From Progne subis subis (taxonomy: Eukaryota; Chordata; Aves; Passeriformes; Hirundinidae): a stretch of DNA of 64,000 nucleotides. Positions within the stretch are counted from its first letter, which is position 1. The number at the start of each line of letters is the position of its first letter. The notes under the pieces were generated by a model. That model had not been told where the DNA came from, searched no databases, and saw nothing but the letters and a program-made list of their open reading frames with translations. Location: the NCBI GenBank assembly GCA_022316685.1, contig JAKJHU010000107.1, positions 124,001 to 188,000 of the forward strand, written 5' to 3'. The position numbers and the translations under genes were made by a program. Shown here piece by piece: positions 10,200-25,100 of the stretch.

Positions 10200-13100
10200 G
10201 TGAGCAATACTGACCACCATCCCCCTCCCTGTAACTTTTACTTGTTAAGGTAAACATTTTATCACTGGAATGGAGAACTGCCAGAGTTTTGTTGTCTTTC
10301 CTGCCTGCAGACCTTTAAGGGAATATGACTTCATTGCTTTTCCTTAAAAGCGGAGGACCCATTTTTCCCGGTTTTGTAATTCATCACTGTTCTTGAGTTT
10401 GCTTAATGCCAGAGTTGATACATTAACTGCTAATTTGTACATGAAACATATCCACAGTTTAGAGGAGAGGTCTGAAGTGGAATCACAAGTAAAAGTTATA
10501 GGATATGTTAGCAAAATTTTTCGGCAAGCTACCTGGTTTTTTGGGTTCTGGCATTTGAAGAAAGTATAGCTGAGCGGAGGAAACAAGTAGATCTACGTAA
10601 GGGTATTCTTGACTGAAAAGATCACACTGTTTGCAAAAAACAAAGCTTAATTTCTGGAGTTTATGGGTGGAATTTTGAAACAGTTTCAAATGTAGGACCT
10701 GCCTCAGATTTTATAACTTAGTGTAGTACATACTGGTTTTTTCCTATGTAGTATAACTGACAAATTTTTCATAAGCGAAGGAGATTGTTAGAAAAGTGTC
10801 TTCTCTGCTTGTTTGACAGCATCCTGGAGGAGTGTGAGTCTTGTCTCTTTTTTATTTTATTAATCCCTTCTTCCACTGGAAAAAAAAATTAAGTGCTACT
10901 GTGATACAGTAGTATTATTTCTTAAGTCAATGCTGAAAATAGAGAATCAAGTTGAGCATTGATCAAATATTGACACAGCTCGTTTGTTAACACCATGGTC
11001 TTTGGACCAAAGGTTTTTGTAGCCTAGGATTTGGTCCTATGCCCAGGGTGGAGTAATAATTTTTAGAGATTGGAAATAATCTGTCATCTGATGATCTGTT
11101 TCCCATGACAGCAGGGACTCCACAAAGACTGAAAAGTGGACGTCTTGGTCTTGGCAGGTCAGTTAGTGTATTGAAAAGTTTTCTTAGCTATAAATGTGAA
11201 GAGAACATAGGCTTTGTGCTTTGCTTTTTAAGCAGCAAGGCATATGTCAGTGGGGTATGGGGTTTTTGGGGTTTTTGTTTTGTTTTGTGTTTTTTGTTTG
11301 TTGTGGGTTTTTTTGTTTGTTTTTTTTTTGTTGTTGTTGTTGTTTTTTTTAATTAGCATTGCTGTCCATTTACAGTTTTGAAAATTATTGAATGGACAAG
11401 TCCAGCCTAGTATTTTCAAAACTGCAGTTGAATATTGCCAGTTACAGGAGAGGGGAAAGGATACTAGAGTTGTGACTGTTTAGGCAGACACCTTGGATGA
11501 AAGTCTGTGGAATGTGGAGGAATGTGGTTTTGATGTGATCCTTGAAACAGGTATGGGGGTTTTTTTTTGTCCCTGTTGGTAGACTTGCAGTGGTGAACTA
11601 TGTCATTCCTATATAATAGGAGTAATAAAACTTCAGAATCATCTATACATGTTTTACTGAATTCACCTGTGTGTGTATTAGACATAATTTTCAGGCTAAG
11701 AGTAGACTTTTTTTTCTGTCATTTTTTTTTAATGAATTATTGTTACGGCGTTCAGACAGCCAAAAAATTTGAGACTAACTTTGTGTAGAAACAAGTACTT
11801 TGCTACTGCACCTACCATCACTGCAATGACAGACAAAGTTCTTGCTGTATTGGTACTGTTTAATCTGAGTTAGAGGATTTTTTTTTTGTCAGGTATTGGC
11901 TTTACTGAAGCATCAAGAAAATGGGAAGTACTGTCCACTAGAACTAAACCAACAAGTATATTTTTCTTTATGCTTTTGTGTAGCATATATGTTCTTGATG
12001 AAGTCCAAGCTTTATATCAACTTAATTTTAAAAAGCAATTTCATTTTGGTATGTAGAATATTATGATGATGCTGTGCTTGGAATGGAAATGCTTGAAAAA
12101 GTTTTGTTCAATTTCTTCAAGTTTTCTTCAAAATATAACTTTCCAGAACTTTTAAGTATGAGTTAATGATAAAATCCAGCTTTAACAGGATGTACCAACT
12201 CAGGCATGAATCAGTTCTTGAAACTGTTGATTTTTTTGTCTTCTTGGCCATGTGTCAGCCAAAGATGCTTTTAGAGAAGGTGTTTCTTAGAGAAAATTTG
12301 TAACTTAAAATTTTGGCCACCAGGATGTGGGTCAGTTCCTGCAAATTTTTGTCCTTTTAGCTTGTTGAAGTCATGGTCAACTTAATTGGTCACAAACTTG
12401 TGTCCTTATTAGCAAGTTTTCTGGTATTGCATCTTTATTTTTGTGTCCAGACCTCTTCTCCTAATGAAAGCTTTTCTTATTATTGGAACTTGAGACGTTC
12501 TGGGCACCTGTCCCAGAGTGCCTGAGCAGTAGCTTTTGTGCCAAGGACTTTTAAAAAGAATGTTTTTATATCCTTTCCCTCCTTCTGGTTGGGGTTGTGG
12601 GTAATAAAATGTAGGCCAGATACTTTCAAAGTATTTGGATATATCTGTATGATGACATTATCATTGTCCTGAAAAATATTGAGAATTTTAAAATTAGCAT
12701 TCACCTTTTGAGGGATGTAGAATGGAAATGCCTCAGGATCGCATATGTATGGGAAATTAAACCCAAGTTCGGGTGCTTAATGGAGTCAAAGGTAGTTTCT
12801 GGTGTGTTAGATTACATTGATGGTTTGGTGCCTTCTTAGGGTGGGACAGTGTGGGATGTATAGTTTCAGCTGTTGAGGAAGTGATTTTAACTGGTGTGCT
12901 GTGGCTGGGGTCAAGTGTCCATTCAATAAATCCAATTAAGTTTAACCAAACTAGGCAGCTAGCATGTAGCAGTGTGTTGAGGTTTACTGTACTTTTGACT
13001 ATAAAATAATTTTTCTTGTTAGGTCTTCCTCTTTGCAGGGCAGATGTTCAAGTTATATAGGGATTGGTTTTAGAGCCACAAGTCAGATGCTTGACAATTT

Positions 13101-16100
13101 GGGTGAGGCTTGAGGGAGGAGGGTGGTAATTTTGACATAACCAGGTGATAGAAGGGGGAAAAAAACCCCCCATTTGTAGGGCACCCAAGAAGCCCTCCCT
13201 TCAGTTCCAAGATCAAACCAGAACCTAAATAAAACTTGAGAGCAGTTGTGTTAGCAAAATACATTTCTTTCCATAAGATAGTTGAAGGTTGAAAGAAGTT
13301 TTAGAAACTTGGCATCTGCTTTGCTGCAAAGCTTCTTTATGACTATTGAATTTTTTTCAGAATTGACTGTATTTTACTGCTGTGTTAAACTCCAGACTTG
13401 TATACTGCTGTCAGTAAACTATTAAATCTCAGATATAACTCTGATCACAAGAGAATATTTAAATGTCATTTATATAAAGCATATAAAACATTTTAGTCAT
13501 TATGAGTAAGAATAATAGTAGTGCACTTAATTGTCAGACACATTACAAATAGCCCCATCAATCCAAAATGCATAGAGGCTGATTTTCTCAGTGACTGACA
13601 TATATAGCCCTTGTAGACAAAGCCAGAACTGCCACCACAATATGTGGGGCTCTCACATACATTGGTGCTTGTCCCAACCTCTGTTCTGTACCCTCTTTAC
13701 AAGCATTTTGTTTTGCTGCATACCAAAATGGAAGGGTTGAGTGGGTTAAAATTTAGCAGGGAAATAATCCCAAACCAGCTAACAACAGAACACCCACTCC
13801 TCTCCAACTATGTTAATTTTAACCTGGACCATTTTCTTGTGTAATTTATATGGAGAACTCACAAATACTTGGGCTAGCACAGGGGAAAACCCAACTTCTT
13901 TTTTTTTTTTAGCAGTCCTACCTTAGAATGTTGGAAGAACTTCAGCGTTGATTTGAATGGGAAAGTTATTAAATGGGTTTTTTTGAGATAGAGATGGGGA
14001 CATTTGCATTGTTCCTGGAAAGCCATCATGCCTGCTAAAGTTTTTAATGTAAAAGAAGAATGCATGATGGTGGGTTCAGATAAAGCTTTGTACTAAAAAC
14101 TGTATAGTTTGGTAAAGTGTAAGACAAGTCTGTACGAAAAAAATACTGAAAGTGCAGCATTTTCTTTTTCCTAGAGATATCAGTGTAAACAACACTTATT
14201 CATGAAATCTGTAAAAAGCACATTTAATCAGATGCTAAATATATAAAAGTAAAAAGTTTCTGGAACTTTGCAAATGAAAAGAAGTGATAAATTTATTTTC
14301 ATCATGGAAATTTTAAACACAAGTTTAAGGCAACATTTGAATATGTTTCTGTGAAATTAGGTTTTATAGGTTAGAATTTAGTGAGGGAGATACAGTTCTT
14401 TATCATAGCTGGGTTAGGATTCTGGTTTTTGTTTTGTGGGAGTTTGGATTTTTTGGGGGAGTGATTGTTCTTTTGTTATTCAATCTGTCCAACAGTCTTG
14501 TTATTTTTCCCATGGTGACAGTCAGGCAAGGCATTTGCTGTGAAAGTTGCATTTGATTTCAATGCCCCCCACATACTTTCATCCTCTCTCCAATTCTCCC
14601 CTTGCCATGCCCACCCCAAGGCCTGGCTTGTGATCATCTGGAGAAGTTAGCACTCCAGGTGTGCCTTGAAGTCTTCCCTATCTTGTCCCTTGGTTTTCTT
14701 AGTTACTATATGTATTTGTGCAGGAATGAAACAAACACCCTCCCTCTTCTTCTTTCTATTGTCTTTCTGCATATTCCTCTGGTTATTAGATATTGGCGCC
14801 TCTGTAGTTTGACCTATTGTGTTTCCATACCACTAGAAATAGCTAATCCTAACAATTGATGTCAAATATGACAAATGATTGTCATATCATGCACAGGTGG
14901 TTTTTAGGCATCTGTTACATCATGTTAAAATTGAGAAAGGTTGCTTGTTGCTACTTAAATTTTGGAGTAGGTTGTAGTTAGGTGAGAGGGAAAAAAAGTT
15001 GCTCTAAAATAACCCTGATATTTCTGCGTAAGTTAATGGCTGCTCTCTGAGGTTTTGTAGTGTAGATGGACCTTTGATCTGACCTGGCTTTTACCTAGGT
15101 AGTTATTTTAAACAATACTGAAAAATACCAATTAAAATATCATCTGGTGGAAGAAAATCTGTTGTGTCACCCACAAGATTTTGGTGTGTTTTAGAGGAAA
15201 AGATATATGCATATTAAGTGGGTTGGATAGTATATTAACTGATAAATGCTCTTTGCTGGCAAGTCTTAGATGACATGGGTGATTTGCATGTATTTACATG
15301 CTTATATTTAAGATTTGTAAGTAATTTTGTGGAGGTCATAGAGCCTCATACAGGTTACAGAAATGATCCACAGTTATTCGAATAATTTTAAACTTTCATT
15401 AATTGTATTTAACTACAGACTGCAGTTGCAATGTTCTTGAGCTATTGCTGGCCACATAAGCCTAAAGCCAAATTTTTAATTTGATTTTGCTCGTAGTTTA
15501 ATATTTTTTAATTAGTTTGAGTCTTGTAACAATAAAGTTTTTCGTTAACTAGGACAGGCCACTAGTCAGAGAAGAATAAATTGTGTTCTGATTTTTTTTT
15601 TCTAATTGAATATTCACCAATTGCTTTGTAAATGTCCCAATTTTGTCAGTCCTTAGAGGAACAGTTTACCCAGATGTTACTGAATTTCAAACTGACTGAT
15701 GATGACACCCTTCCTTTGTTTTTGTATCTGATAGTTTTCTTTTGTTACAAGTGTGTCAGTAATTAATGGCAATTTCACATGTACAATATTATTCTAATGG
15801 TTTCCCAGCAACACTAAGATAAATGTATTGTGAAAGAAAAAAAAGCCCTCGTTTGAAAAGGGGGAGTGGGGATACCCCAAAGGTTGCTGAATTAGAAATT
15901 ATAACTTCTGATGTTTTATCACTGAAATGGACACACTAGTTCAGGGGTCTTTATGCCCTTATTTATTCTGCTATAAATGTCAAAGAATTTTTAATCTCAT
16001 TCTTATGCTAATGCTTTTTTGTGAGGTATTTCCGTGATGTGAATTGCACTTAAAAGATGGGGAACTGAAGAGTTCCTGAAAAGGAGAAAAACAAACCCCA

Positions 16101-19100
16101 ATACGAGAAGGACAAGCTAGATTCATATGCCTGATTTGGTATTTCTAAATTGTGATTTCTGAAGTGAAGTGCATTCTGTTGAAATTGTATGATCAGACCG
16201 AAAGTTTCTTTGATTTCAGTTACATTTCTGAGTGCCCAGGGCATCTGTAAATCAGGCCTCATCATCTCTCCTACAAAACCCAGAAAATGACTGTTTTCTG
16301 TGAAAACTGTGTTGCAGGCTGTTTTACAGGCATTGTATAGAAACTTTGTAATAGGTGGGAGGCCAGCCTGCAAATCTTCAGACTTTACCATTTCAAAATA
16401 CAGTATAGAATATTCCTTTTCTTCAAGTATTTTCCTTCAGTTATACTATTCCATCTTCGATAAATAAGAAAGTTGGTCTTTGAGCGATATGCTTCTCTAC
16501 TAAACTACCTTGATTAACTCTGGAACAAGTTTTTTAATGTAAATGGAATCAAATAATGGCTTCAAGATTTTGGTTGTAGTGTTTCCTTTCGTGTGTGTGT
16601 AATCACTTACCAAGTACTGTATTAACATTAATCTTACAAAGACTAATTAGAATTTTGACAAGTACAGGACTATTCACCTTGGAAAAGAGATGAATAAGAG
16701 TTGTTGTGATAGTAATAAACTACAAATTTCTGGGTTTGTCTCCCTCTTCTAAAACTGAAACAAACTATTGAAGGCCAAATATTACTTGGGGGCATACTAG
16801 AAGCCTGTGGCAGACCAGAGCTGTAGTGATGTTGTCTTCAGTATAAGTGACATGATTTAATCATATAAATCACTTCAGGTGGATATGCAAGTCAGTGTGT
16901 ATTTTTATGGTACAATGTGGGAGACTTTTTGTGAATTTAAATATTTTAAATAAAGTTTGGATACAAAATCTGTGACATACTGCATTCTTATAAGGAGTTT
17001 GTATGCCTAAGTTTGCAAAACAGCAGGAGCTTTAGCTGTGGTCAAAGACTCATAAAAGAAGTGTTATTCTCTTATGTTATGTGTTATGAAGTGAAAGAAA
17101 AACTATCCCTGGGCATGCAGACAGTAATATGGAGATGATTGATAGAAAGGGAGATCAGACATATATGTGTGGTTACTTTTCTACCTTGTCTGCTTGAATC
17201 AATTCATACTATTTTGTCTTCTTAATGTCAATATGCATCTTTTCCTATGTAAAAGAAAAGCAACAGACAAAATAATTAGCAGATATTTGTTTCACAGTAT
17301 ATATTATAGCCATTTAGCCATTTTGGTGGTTAAAGGAACCAAACTTTTGTGTAGTCCCCAGTCTGTCTTAAACATTGTTCGTATCTGCGGGTTTTCTTCC
17401 AGACTGCAATATCTTGTTAATCACCATTGTTACCTAGAAATCAATCTAAAACACATGCTTATTATTTGTGTTACTCAAAGCAATATGTGTTTTGCTGGTT
17501 TTGCAGCTGCAGTAAACTAAAGAACTGTATTCCCGCTGCTGTGCTGACATCAGAATTTGGCTGTTGTAAAGATATCATAAGCATGATGAAATACTGCTAA
17601 GGAGAAAAAAGATAAAATTGGCACAATGTAGTTGCTGCTCAGGAATGAAGGTTAAAAGCTTTCTGGTACGTGGATAGCAGAGGGATATTCTAAACATACA
17701 TTTTATTTATGTGAGACTGAAGATACATAGTGATGGATGTGTCAGAGCTTCAGTGTTAGGATGAGTTTTGCAGCCGCAGTGGGGGAAAAATTCTTGCAAA
17801 TTTACTGTGAAGGCTGATCAGCCTTTTTAATGTCTTGCTCTCAAGTGAGTTCCTGTTTCTTTCTAGTTGTTCTGTTCTATTACCTAATCTTAATGGTACT
17901 CTATTGTCTTCCATGAGTACAGCCTGTCACGTTTTGGCTGTAATAAAGTTTGGTAGTCATTAGCATTTTAGGCCTCATGTCTTTAGTTTCTAATGCTAGA
18001 AATTAAAACATCTCTCTCCATGAGATCTGTCAAAACTTTCCAAACTACTGAAACAGAGAAAAAGTTTTGTACTGGCAAAATACATTCATAAGCATTAAAG
18101 AGACATGCCTTTTCTATTTACTAATAATTTTTGAACAGATACTGAAGATGAAAGAGAAGGAGAAGGAACATGTTATAAATAGGAGTTTGGAGAAGTCAGA
18201 TATTTCTGGAGTTTCCCTACACATCATTCTTTAGTGTCTACAACTCCTGAAAAATGCATGTGCTTAAAAAAAAGTAGCTAGTTTATTACTTGGTACTAAA
18301 TTAAATTTTGCTTGCCGTCATTAAATAATTCCCCGGCAATTGTTGTCTCTCTCTTTCTTAAGGCTCTCTCAGGCCTGATTGACCATGAGGAAATAGCTTA
18401 ACATCTGCAGATCTACAATATTTTTAAAATACTATGTAACTTACTGATCTTAAAACTGTTTTATCAGTGCATCTAATATGCAAGCCCACTGAAAGACCAG
18501 CTGTAAACTTGTGCTTACTATGAAAATCTTACTGCTGTTGTTTTAAGTACCCAAAAGTCAGTATCTCAAAAACTGGAGGAAAACATTTGTGTGTCTCAGT
18601 TTACTTTGTATATGTGATAGAACTTTGCCCGGAAAAATGTTTTTACCTCGCTTTTCTAATGAAATAAGTTTTAATTTCTTTGTTACAGATCTTCCTTGAA
18701 GTTACATTAGTTCAAAACTTGCTGCCAATTGGACAAAGGTTTCAGAGATGGAGCACTTGTCTGATTGGTGCTAACAGATTAGAGATACCTAAATTCTGTT
18801 TACAGAAAGGAACATGGACCAGCACTGTTAAACATTTCAATAGGCAGCAGCCCATGTGCTAGCTGGAATAAATTCAGCTAATTATTTTGTGGGTGTTTCA
18901 AATGTTTTAGGCAATCTGCTGCCCCCTCCCCAGCTTTCTGGACACGGCAGGCAAAGGAAAGTGGGCAGGTAATGCAGGAGGATGAGAGCAAGGTACAGGA
19001 TGCAGCAGCTCTCTGAGAGGAGAGTGATGGGGAAGAGATCTGTTGGAAACCAGCCAGCAGCAATTTTGCTGCCTGTGATAAAATCAGTTTCAGATAGGAG

Positions 19101-22100
19101 CAGTACAGGAGACAAACAAGGAAAATAAAGCACAAAAACTTTTTAACACTCTGTTAAACCACAAACTGGTAGTGGGTGGTTCACGGTATTTAAAAATATT
19201 ACTAGTTTTCAAACTTTAAAGTGGTTGTTTTTAACAACTGAATATGATATTTTTATTCCATGATCATCTTGATGAAAATTGCTTATGCAGTACAGTTTTA
19301 CTGAAAGGGTAAAGAAAGAATAAGAAAAGCCAGCTTAAAAACCCAACAGAGCCCAGATCACTCAAAAGTAGTTTAAAATCTCAAAAGACAAACAGTAAGT
19401 TCTTTAACTGTTGTTTTGTATGGTGATTTTTTTATGTAATGAGCTTCTTCAGGTTTTTCTGGCTACTTAAAATCAGAGTTATGGTGTGAGTGCTGAAGCA
19501 GAATGTGTGCAATGAAATGATATTTGAACTTAGGAAGTGCTTAATAAAAAGAAATTTTGCAATGTGAGTGCTGTGATTACGCCAATAGTGATGTGGATAT
19601 GAAAAGAAATTGGTTATAACAGGTTGTTCCTTGAAAAAAATAAGCTAATTGACTTCTATTACAAGTTCAGTGTAAGGAAGATGTGGTTGCATATTTCACC
19701 TTAAAATTTTTACTGTCTTTTGGTCCACAGGGTAGTCAAACTGTAGTAAATCCTGTTATTTTAGTATAATTTTGTGTTTTAACTGTGCTTTTCTTCTGGT
19801 ACCAGTTGAAAATACACACATGTACCTAATTATCCAAATGCAGTAATGATTCTCTGTAATAAACTTATTACTGAAATTTAATCAAACTGTTCATAGTTTA
19901 GTGGGGAATTATTTGAAAGTAAATTCTGCAGAATATAAAAATTGTTATTTTCTTCTGATTTTGGAGAGCAAAACTCGATATTCAGTCACTTAACTCTGAC
20001 TGCAGTGCTTTTCTGTGGGCCTTATTCTTGTCAGTCATAAAGGAAATAATTTTTCTTTTAAAAACTTTGTTTACATGAAGTAGTGAAGAGGAATAATTCA
20101 GAAATTATGCTGCTTTGTTTGCACAATGGCACAATATAGTATGGAGTATGTGAAGGGAAGTTTAATTCTTAAGCTGTTGCAGTAATAGAAATAAAGCAAG
20201 TATACCCAGTACTTTGTTATGATGGTTAAAAACATCTCAGTGATCTGTGAGAGATGGAAAAAGTGGCCCTGGTGGGTTTTAACAGGTGTTTCTCAACAAT
20301 GAAGTGCTTTGGAGTTAACATTCATTCACCTAGAAGGCAAATGAAGAACGCAAGGCAGCTTTAAACCTGTTTTCTTGAAAATACATGTTTATTTAAATGC
20401 CTAATTCAATCATCCTTTATAAATGTAGTTGGTATGTGCCATTATTCCTGAAAAATTCTAATCCATCTCTTCTCAAAAGCTCCTTTTTCTGCTATTGTCA
20501 GTAGAGTATCAGTGGCAAGAAGTACTATTTTTGCTCATGTGAAGTCAATAAATGACAGTCTAGGACTTGCATTTGTGAGCTATTAGTAATTTTTTTTTTT
20601 TTTTTTTTTTAGAAAATGTATACAGACTATGACAGGCACAACTGTAGCTGAAGGGAAATTGGGAAATCTGAAATAAGATTTCAGCTTTGTTCCACTTGAA
20701 ACTGGTAGTAGTCTAGACTGCTGTAAAATTATGAGAATTTTGCTTTAGGAAATGGAGGGTTCACAAAGTATAAAAACTAATTCTTTGTAGAATGTATATA
20801 CATTAATAGAGCTGGAAGTAGTTCAGTAGAAAACTTAATAAGCCATTAAAAAATTACTTTGAAATGGGAGTAAAAACCAAGTTTAGTGCCTGTGTTTCTA
20901 AATCTCAACTGGGAAAGCGGGGGTGGTGTGTCATGTTTTCCAAAGTTACCCTCTTTCAGTCCTAGCCTATGTTTCCCTTCAAAGGTTAAATGACCTTCAG
21001 TCAGATTAGAGACTAAAGAGCTGCCATTTAATTTTGTTTCACTTTGACATTTTTAGATACTGTTCTTAGTTTAGGTTCTTGTGCAAATTGGAGCATTCTG
21101 GTCTGAGCTGGATATGCTACACCGATTAAAGAATACTCATCCTAGAATTAGAGCTCTCTGTGTCACTCCATGTTTAATGTGAAAACTGGTTTCTGATACC
21201 TGTGTATGTCTGTGAGGATGGAGTTCACCATTAGATTTTTTATCTAGCAGTGGAGCTGGTTTGAAAAATGCCTTGAGGGACTCTCTCTCACAGGCTCTGC
21301 CTCCTGAGAATGCATACTGTGGAGCTGTGTCCTTATTCACACTGTCTTGAGACTTCTCAGAGACACTCCAACTTCAGTCTGTATGAGGGCTGTCATGCAT
21401 TTGTTTCTGTACAGAATCTGAATTGATGCCTCTCAACACTTGGTAAAAGCCTGGCATTGTACGACATCCCCAGGAAATTAATTTTGAAACTAATCTCAAA
21501 ATTTTAGAAATAAGATTCATTGAGAGTTTTCCCATGATTGTTCATCATCTTGATAAATCTTCTGCTCAAAAACAAAGCTGTGGGCAAAAACAATTTCATC
21601 AGGAGTGTAACAACGTGGAGGAGTAATGACAGGTTGGTTTTGTAGAATATTGCAAGTCAGTGTAGTAATCCAAGCTGACCTGCATGGTGGGTATTCTAAC
21701 ATAGTCTAAATCAATTTAGTTTCTCTTTAAAATAAATAAATAATAACAAGGAGCCTATTTCTCTTTTTAGTCTGCCAGAATTGTGTTCTAGAAGCTTGTC
21801 ATCCTGGCACTGTTGTATCTGACTACTTTTGAGTACTTTTTGTGTGATGCTGCTGCTGAAGAAGCAGTTGCTCGTTTTCACTGCTGCTGTCACTGCTGTT
21901 CGGGAAGAATAACGGCTCAGAGTAACTTTCTGTATTTGAGTCACCGGCACTCCTAAAGTCATAGAAACAAATCAAGATTGTGAAGAGTGAGAGGAGAAAA
22001 AGTAAAAAATAGAAGTACTTTAGTGATGGTAGAGAAAGAGGTGAAAACTGGTGTAGTTGGAAAGGGTGGAGTTGCTGCGCCAGGAGGTGGAGGATTGCCC

Positions 22101-25100
22101 TGAATCAAACACTGGAGTGTGGAGGCACAACCACCAAAGCCAGTACTTTGAGCCAGTTAAATACTCTTGCTATTGTGGACCATCCTTTTCCCCATGCCTG
22201 TCCGGGTGTATCTGTGGGCTTGCAGGATACTGGATTGTGGAATTGATCCAATTCAAAAGCAGTTTTTCCAGGTAAGTTTTCATTTGGATCAGCGTGAGTT
22301 GCGCAGTCATCTGCTATCCCTTCCTTGCTTTCACAGGAGCTCTGTGGCAGTATTGGGGTGAACTCTTGCAGTGACAGGTGAATTTGGAACACTGTGGTCA
22401 TTGAGCTTGACCTTACTAAATCAATTTCTAAGTCACTAAACTGCACCCTGAGATTGGGCTGAAGTAATCTCACCTTCCCCTGTCATTTTTACAGCCGTGT
22501 AATAAGCTGGTTCAAGGAGCAGTTATATCTGAAAAGCAACCTGGGCAGAAAAAGGGATTTTTTCACTAGCCTCACTTATCAGCCACTTACGTGCTGGCAT
22601 AGTAGAGGGACAGATCTGGCAGATTTGGGTTGACTCACACAGCCATGAAACTACACCCTAAGCAATTCTACCAACACCCCTCCACCCCCTCTATTTGTGA
22701 GGCAGTATCTCTAAACAGGATGAAGTGTGTCCCGTGTTTCAGGGAGCTGCAAATGTCAGTGCAGTGAATGAGGTACTGGCTTTACATGTCTGAAAAAAGA
22801 AGCTAAGAAAGAGAGGAGAATGTTCTCTGGTTACAAACAGTTGAGATCAGTGCTGTATTTACACACAAATGCGTGGATTTTGCTGGCGCCAGTAATTTTG
22901 AACAAGTGTGAATGTTGGGGAATCCACAATGAATTTTCTAATGTTTAGCTGAGTAACTACAGTAATAGATACCATTCACCCTAATACATAATTGCTTTCA
23001 GAATTAACTAATTTTATATTTGAATTCAGAATTGATGTAGTAGTAAGTAAAGAGAAATACTTGCATAACACCTCCCTTTTTTCTGGGATTGTTTGGGTTT
23101 CTCTTATTGTCTGTCCTGTTTGTACAAAAGAAGGAATTTGAGGTTTTGGTGTTTTTCAGACCTCCCTAAGCATGATGGCTCCCATTTTTGTACCAGTATT
23201 ATGGTTACGAGATGCAGTGTGTGATGTTTAGACTGGTCTTTTCCTGTTCTGCAGTCCAAACTACTGAGTCTTGTGCTGTGACTTGAACCAGAGTAGGCGG
23301 TACAGGCCAGTGCTTGCAAACAGATTTGTCTTCATGCTGGCTCTGATTCTTACTGGTTTTTTCCCTTCCTAATGCCTGCTGTAGTTGATTGTTCTTTAAA
23401 CAAAGATGTGTGCTAACTTCTAGGATGTGTGTCTGTCTGTAGGGGAGTAACCATGCATACATGTAGGTAGAGATGAATCTTTTGTTTCCAGATGATCACA
23501 CATTAAAAAAAAAAAAAAAAAAAAAAATTGTACTATCCAGCAGATAGGCACCATAAATAGCTTTCTTCCCCCAAGCCTGAGCTGATAAAATGCAAGCAGT
23601 AGAACCTTTTTTTAGTGTGTATGTAATATCAAAGCTAGTTATTAATGCTCCACAGGGCTTATATCTCCAAGTTTACTCTTGCATGTGAAGTTCTACCAGA
23701 ATTATTCATAGAAAGTGAGAACTCCTTTTCTTTAACTCACTTAAGTAATACTTTTTACACTTTAGGACCTGAGAGTTGTGCAGAACGTATTAAGGACTCC
23801 TTGATAGGAGTTCCAAAAATCCAGCTGCTGTTGCAATATGTTTGAACATAATTTTGTTTATTCTTCTTAGAGACAGTGTTTACAAGGAGTTTGCAATTTT
23901 TTAGTGATTATATGCATTGAAATTCTATAGTTGCCAAACTTAAGCTAACGTTAGAGCTGAATTTCCCTGCTTTTCTAGCAGCAATTTGTTTGTATATGGA
24001 AACTTCTCTGAAAATAGCAATGTGGGAATGTTGCCAGAAACTTTTGGATGAAGTTATGTAGATAATTTTGATTATACAAATCCTTACTTTGAAATAATTT
24101 GATTTCACCTCATATCATTTGGTTTGTGGCTTGTTGGGTGTGTGGCTTTTATATTATTATTGAAGTAAGCCCTTACTGATACTCTTAAGAAGACTTCAAA
24201 ATAATGCTTAAGAAACGAGTGCGTGGATATGCTTTGCATATATTCACATCTGAGTAGTATATGGGGATTCCTGGAGTTCAGTCTTTTTGTTTGTATATAA
24301 ATTCTGGAGACCTTACGTGACTCTTGATTCAAAAATCTGTAATTACCTGGCAGGTCTTTGATAGTACATGAAAAGAACCCTGTGAGTAACTGATACCGTT
24401 CATGACCAATGGAACAAACGTTCAGACGTTTGACCAGCACAAAGAAATTTAGGTGCATTTATGGGAAGCTGGATGGAGGCTAATGCCTATTTTACTCTAA
24501 ACTTACTTTGTGCTGTCTTTATTCTGACCAGAATGCTTACAAAACCATCATACTGAGAATGAGGGGGGAAGATGTTCTGGGTTTCCTGGGCTTCTTTAAG
24601 ACTGGTGGCTAGGAGATACTGCATTCTCACCTGTGAGAAGTGATGAGCACATAGGATACAAAATGCTTAAATTGGAAGAGTTTATTCAGTGATGGAAAAC
24701 TGCTTTCCTACTGCTTGGGTTCTCAATACCTGACTCACACAGGAATCAGCTGTCTTCTGACCTCTGAAGGCAGCTCCTAGGCAAATTCAAAACAAATATT
24801 GTAGACACAGTGTCAACAATATGCGGGTGACCACTACCTGATTTGAATGTTACCCCATGGTTTTACCATTTTTTAACCCTGTATGTGAGCAGTCTGAACT
24901 CTGGCAAAAGAAGTATATTTATAATGTTAAACAAGGCGATGGTTTCAAGCAGGCAGCAGAGAGCATTTCCCTCTGGCCTTCAGTTTTCTTTGCTGGATTG
25001 TTCCCCTTTGATGCTTTTTTTGATCCTTAGTACAGGCAATACTTACCTTCACTGGGGGAATTGCCAGTAGTGGAATCTGAGAGTAACATCTTTTGGCTTC

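Noticed and set aside
22057..22473. Overlapping frames on both strands (72 and 122 codons) in a locally GC-richer part of intron 2
   Set aside because: No recognisable motif and no splice logic. They may be an old unclassified repeat, but I cannot support it.
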